DNA of 64,000 nucleotides from contig NZ_CP025583.1 of NCBI RefSeq assembly GCF_002865605.1, forward strand, positions 1,468,501-1,532,500, in the 5' to 3' direction. The DNA comes from Paracoccus jeotgali (GTDB lineage: Bacteria > Pseudomonadota > Alphaproteobacteria > Rhodobacterales > Rhodobacteraceae). Position 1 is the first letter of the stretch. Every line of letters starts with the position of its first letter. Below the pieces are notes generated by a model. That model worked only from the letters and a program-made list of their open reading frames with translations. It was not told where the DNA came from and searched no databases. Of the stretch, positions 62,960 through 64,000 are shown in pieces. Position numbers and translations under genes: made by a program.

Positions 62960-64000
62960 ATGACCAAGAAGATCCTCCGCGCCCTGGCCGGCGAGACATT
63001 GCCCACGCCGCCGGTCTGGATGATGCGGCAAGCGGGACGTTACCTGCCCGAATACCGCGCCACCCGGGCCGAGGCGGGCGACTTTCTGTCGCTGTGCTAC
63101 GCGCCCGAACTCGCGGCCGAGGTGACGCTGCAACCGATCCGCCGCTTCGGCTTCGACGCGGCCATCCTCTTTGCCGATATCCTGCTGATCCCGCAGGCGC
63201 TTGGCAGCGATGTCTGGTTCGTCACCGGCGAGGGGCCGCGCCTGTCCACGATTACCGATGCAAGCGGCGTGAAGGCGCTGAAACCGGCGGCGGATGTGCA
63301 TGAAACGCTGTCGCCCGTGTACGAGACGCTGCGCATCCTGACCCGCGAACTGCCCCGCGACACCACGCTGATCGGCTTTGCCGGTGCGCCCTGGACGGTG
63401 GCCACCTATATGGTCGCCGGGCGCGGCACCCCGGATCAGGGCCCGGCCCATGCCTTCAAGGCCGAGGATCGGGCCGCCTTTTCGGCGCTGATCGACCGCA
63501 TCGCCGAGGCGACCATCGAATACCTCTCGGCCCAGATCGAGGCCGGGGCCGAGGTCGTCAAGCTGTTCGATTCCTGGGCCGGCAGCCTGAAGGGCGAGGA
63601 TTTCGACGAATTCTCACTCGCCCCCGCCCGCCGCATCATCGCCGCGCTGAAAGAGCGTCACCCCGGCATCCCGGTCATCGCCTTCCCGCGCGAGGCGGGC
63701 CCCCGTTACGAAGGCTTCGCCCGCGCGACCGGCGCCGATTGCGTGGCGCTCGACCAGTCGGTCGATCCGGCATGGGCGGCGGCGCATGTGCAACGCGACG
63801 GCTGCGTGCAGGGCAATCTGGACCCGCGACACATGGTCACGGGCGGTCAGGCCCTGATCGACGAGACGCGGCGCGTGGTCGAGGCGTTCCGGGGCGGGCC
63901 GCATATCTTCAATCTCGGCCACGGCATCACCCCAGACGCCGATCCCGACAATGTCGCGCTGATGGTGGAAACGATCCGCGCGATGGACCCGGGCGACAGC
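62960..64000 (+). CDS. hemE: Uroporphyrinogen decarboxylase (3' end outside window)
   Basis: Decarboxylates uroporphyrinogen III to coproporphyrinogen III in heme synthesis. The frame is open from the ATG at 62960 (AAAGGAGAG upstream) to the window end, 347 codons, near full length. It reads [34 protein letters not shown] (the active-site Arg loop), [36 protein letters not shown] and [15 protein letters not shown]. Only the last few residues are missing. Confidence 0.96.
   Translation, partial: MTKKILRALAGETLPTPPVWMMRQAGRYLPEYRATRAEAGDFLSLCYAPELAAEVTLQPIRRFGFDAAILFADILLIPQALGSDVWFVTGEGPRLSTITDASGVKALKPAADVHETLSPVYETLRILTRELPRDTTLIGFAGAPWTVATYMVAGRGTPDQGPAHAFKAEDRAAFSALIDRIAEATIEYLSAQIEAGAEVVKLFDSWAGSLKGEDFDEFSLAPARRIIAALKERHPGIPVIAFPREAGPRYEGFARATGADCVALDQSVDPAWAAAHVQRDGCVQGNLDPRHMVTGGQALIDETRRVVEAFRGGPHIFNLGHGITPDADPDNVALMVETIRAMDPGDS

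Overview
The window is a GC-rich, gene-dense chromosomal segment from an alphaproteobacterium. It most resembles Rhodobacteraceae, probably Paracoccus or a close relative. This rests on recognising the proteins (TakP-like TRAP receptor, Rhodobacteraceae-type Hint protein, stand-alone PAS_5 protein, RmuC/NrdR/RibD context) and on the GC-rich codon use; I could not run a search. About 59 protein-coding genes cover nearly all of the DNA. I saw no tRNA or rRNA gene, insertion sequence, prophage or CRISPR array. Most content is core metabolism and information processing.

Layout, left to right. 1-5050: a HEPN-motif protein, hom, and a polyamine-type ABC importer operon without a binding protein. 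5267-8508: an orphan TakP-like receptor, rplY, a SufU-like scaffold, hisI and a small membrane protein. 8505-17613: RNA modification and translation genes (gluQ, trmFO, miaA, rlmE) with an Hsp20, a hydrolase/P450 pair, pyrH and a Ppx/GppA phosphatase. 17706-30263: the YcjF/YcjX pair, hrpB, alkB-ftsY, a stand-alone RAM protein, a MATE pump, an amidase, an Excalibur-type lipoprotein and gatCA. 30357-42474: UPF0173 hydrolase, Hint protein, gamma carbonic anhydrase, gmk, PAS protein, ilvD, proB-obgE, selO with an EEP-family protein, and eno. 42559-47914: ribE and a capsule locus (kpsS, wza-like, kpsC) in which kpsC carries a frameshift. 47971-53535: a complete TRAP transporter divergent from an acyl-CoA synthetase and an enoyl-CoA hydratase. 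53539-64000: ribD-nrdR, rmuC, a BLUF photoreceptor, rpoD, dnaG, a TetR regulator, hemC and the start of hemE, which runs off the window.

Many neighbours overlap by 1 to 4 bases (TGATG or ATGA junctions), so translational coupling is common: potA-like/potC-like/potB-like, ycjF-ycjX, gatC-gatA, ribD-nrdR, hemC-tetR, selO-EEP, rlmE-ppx. The least ordinary signals are in four places. The dnaG-rpoD gap has a sigma32-like promoter next to two near-identical palindromes that together carry four GANTC sites. A short BLUF protein with the full photoactive residue set lies directly behind the rpoD terminator. The capsule gene kpsC is split by a one-base shift at a C run, with the broken frame ending in a TGATG stop-start. 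The SufU-like protein has lost two of its usual metal ligands.
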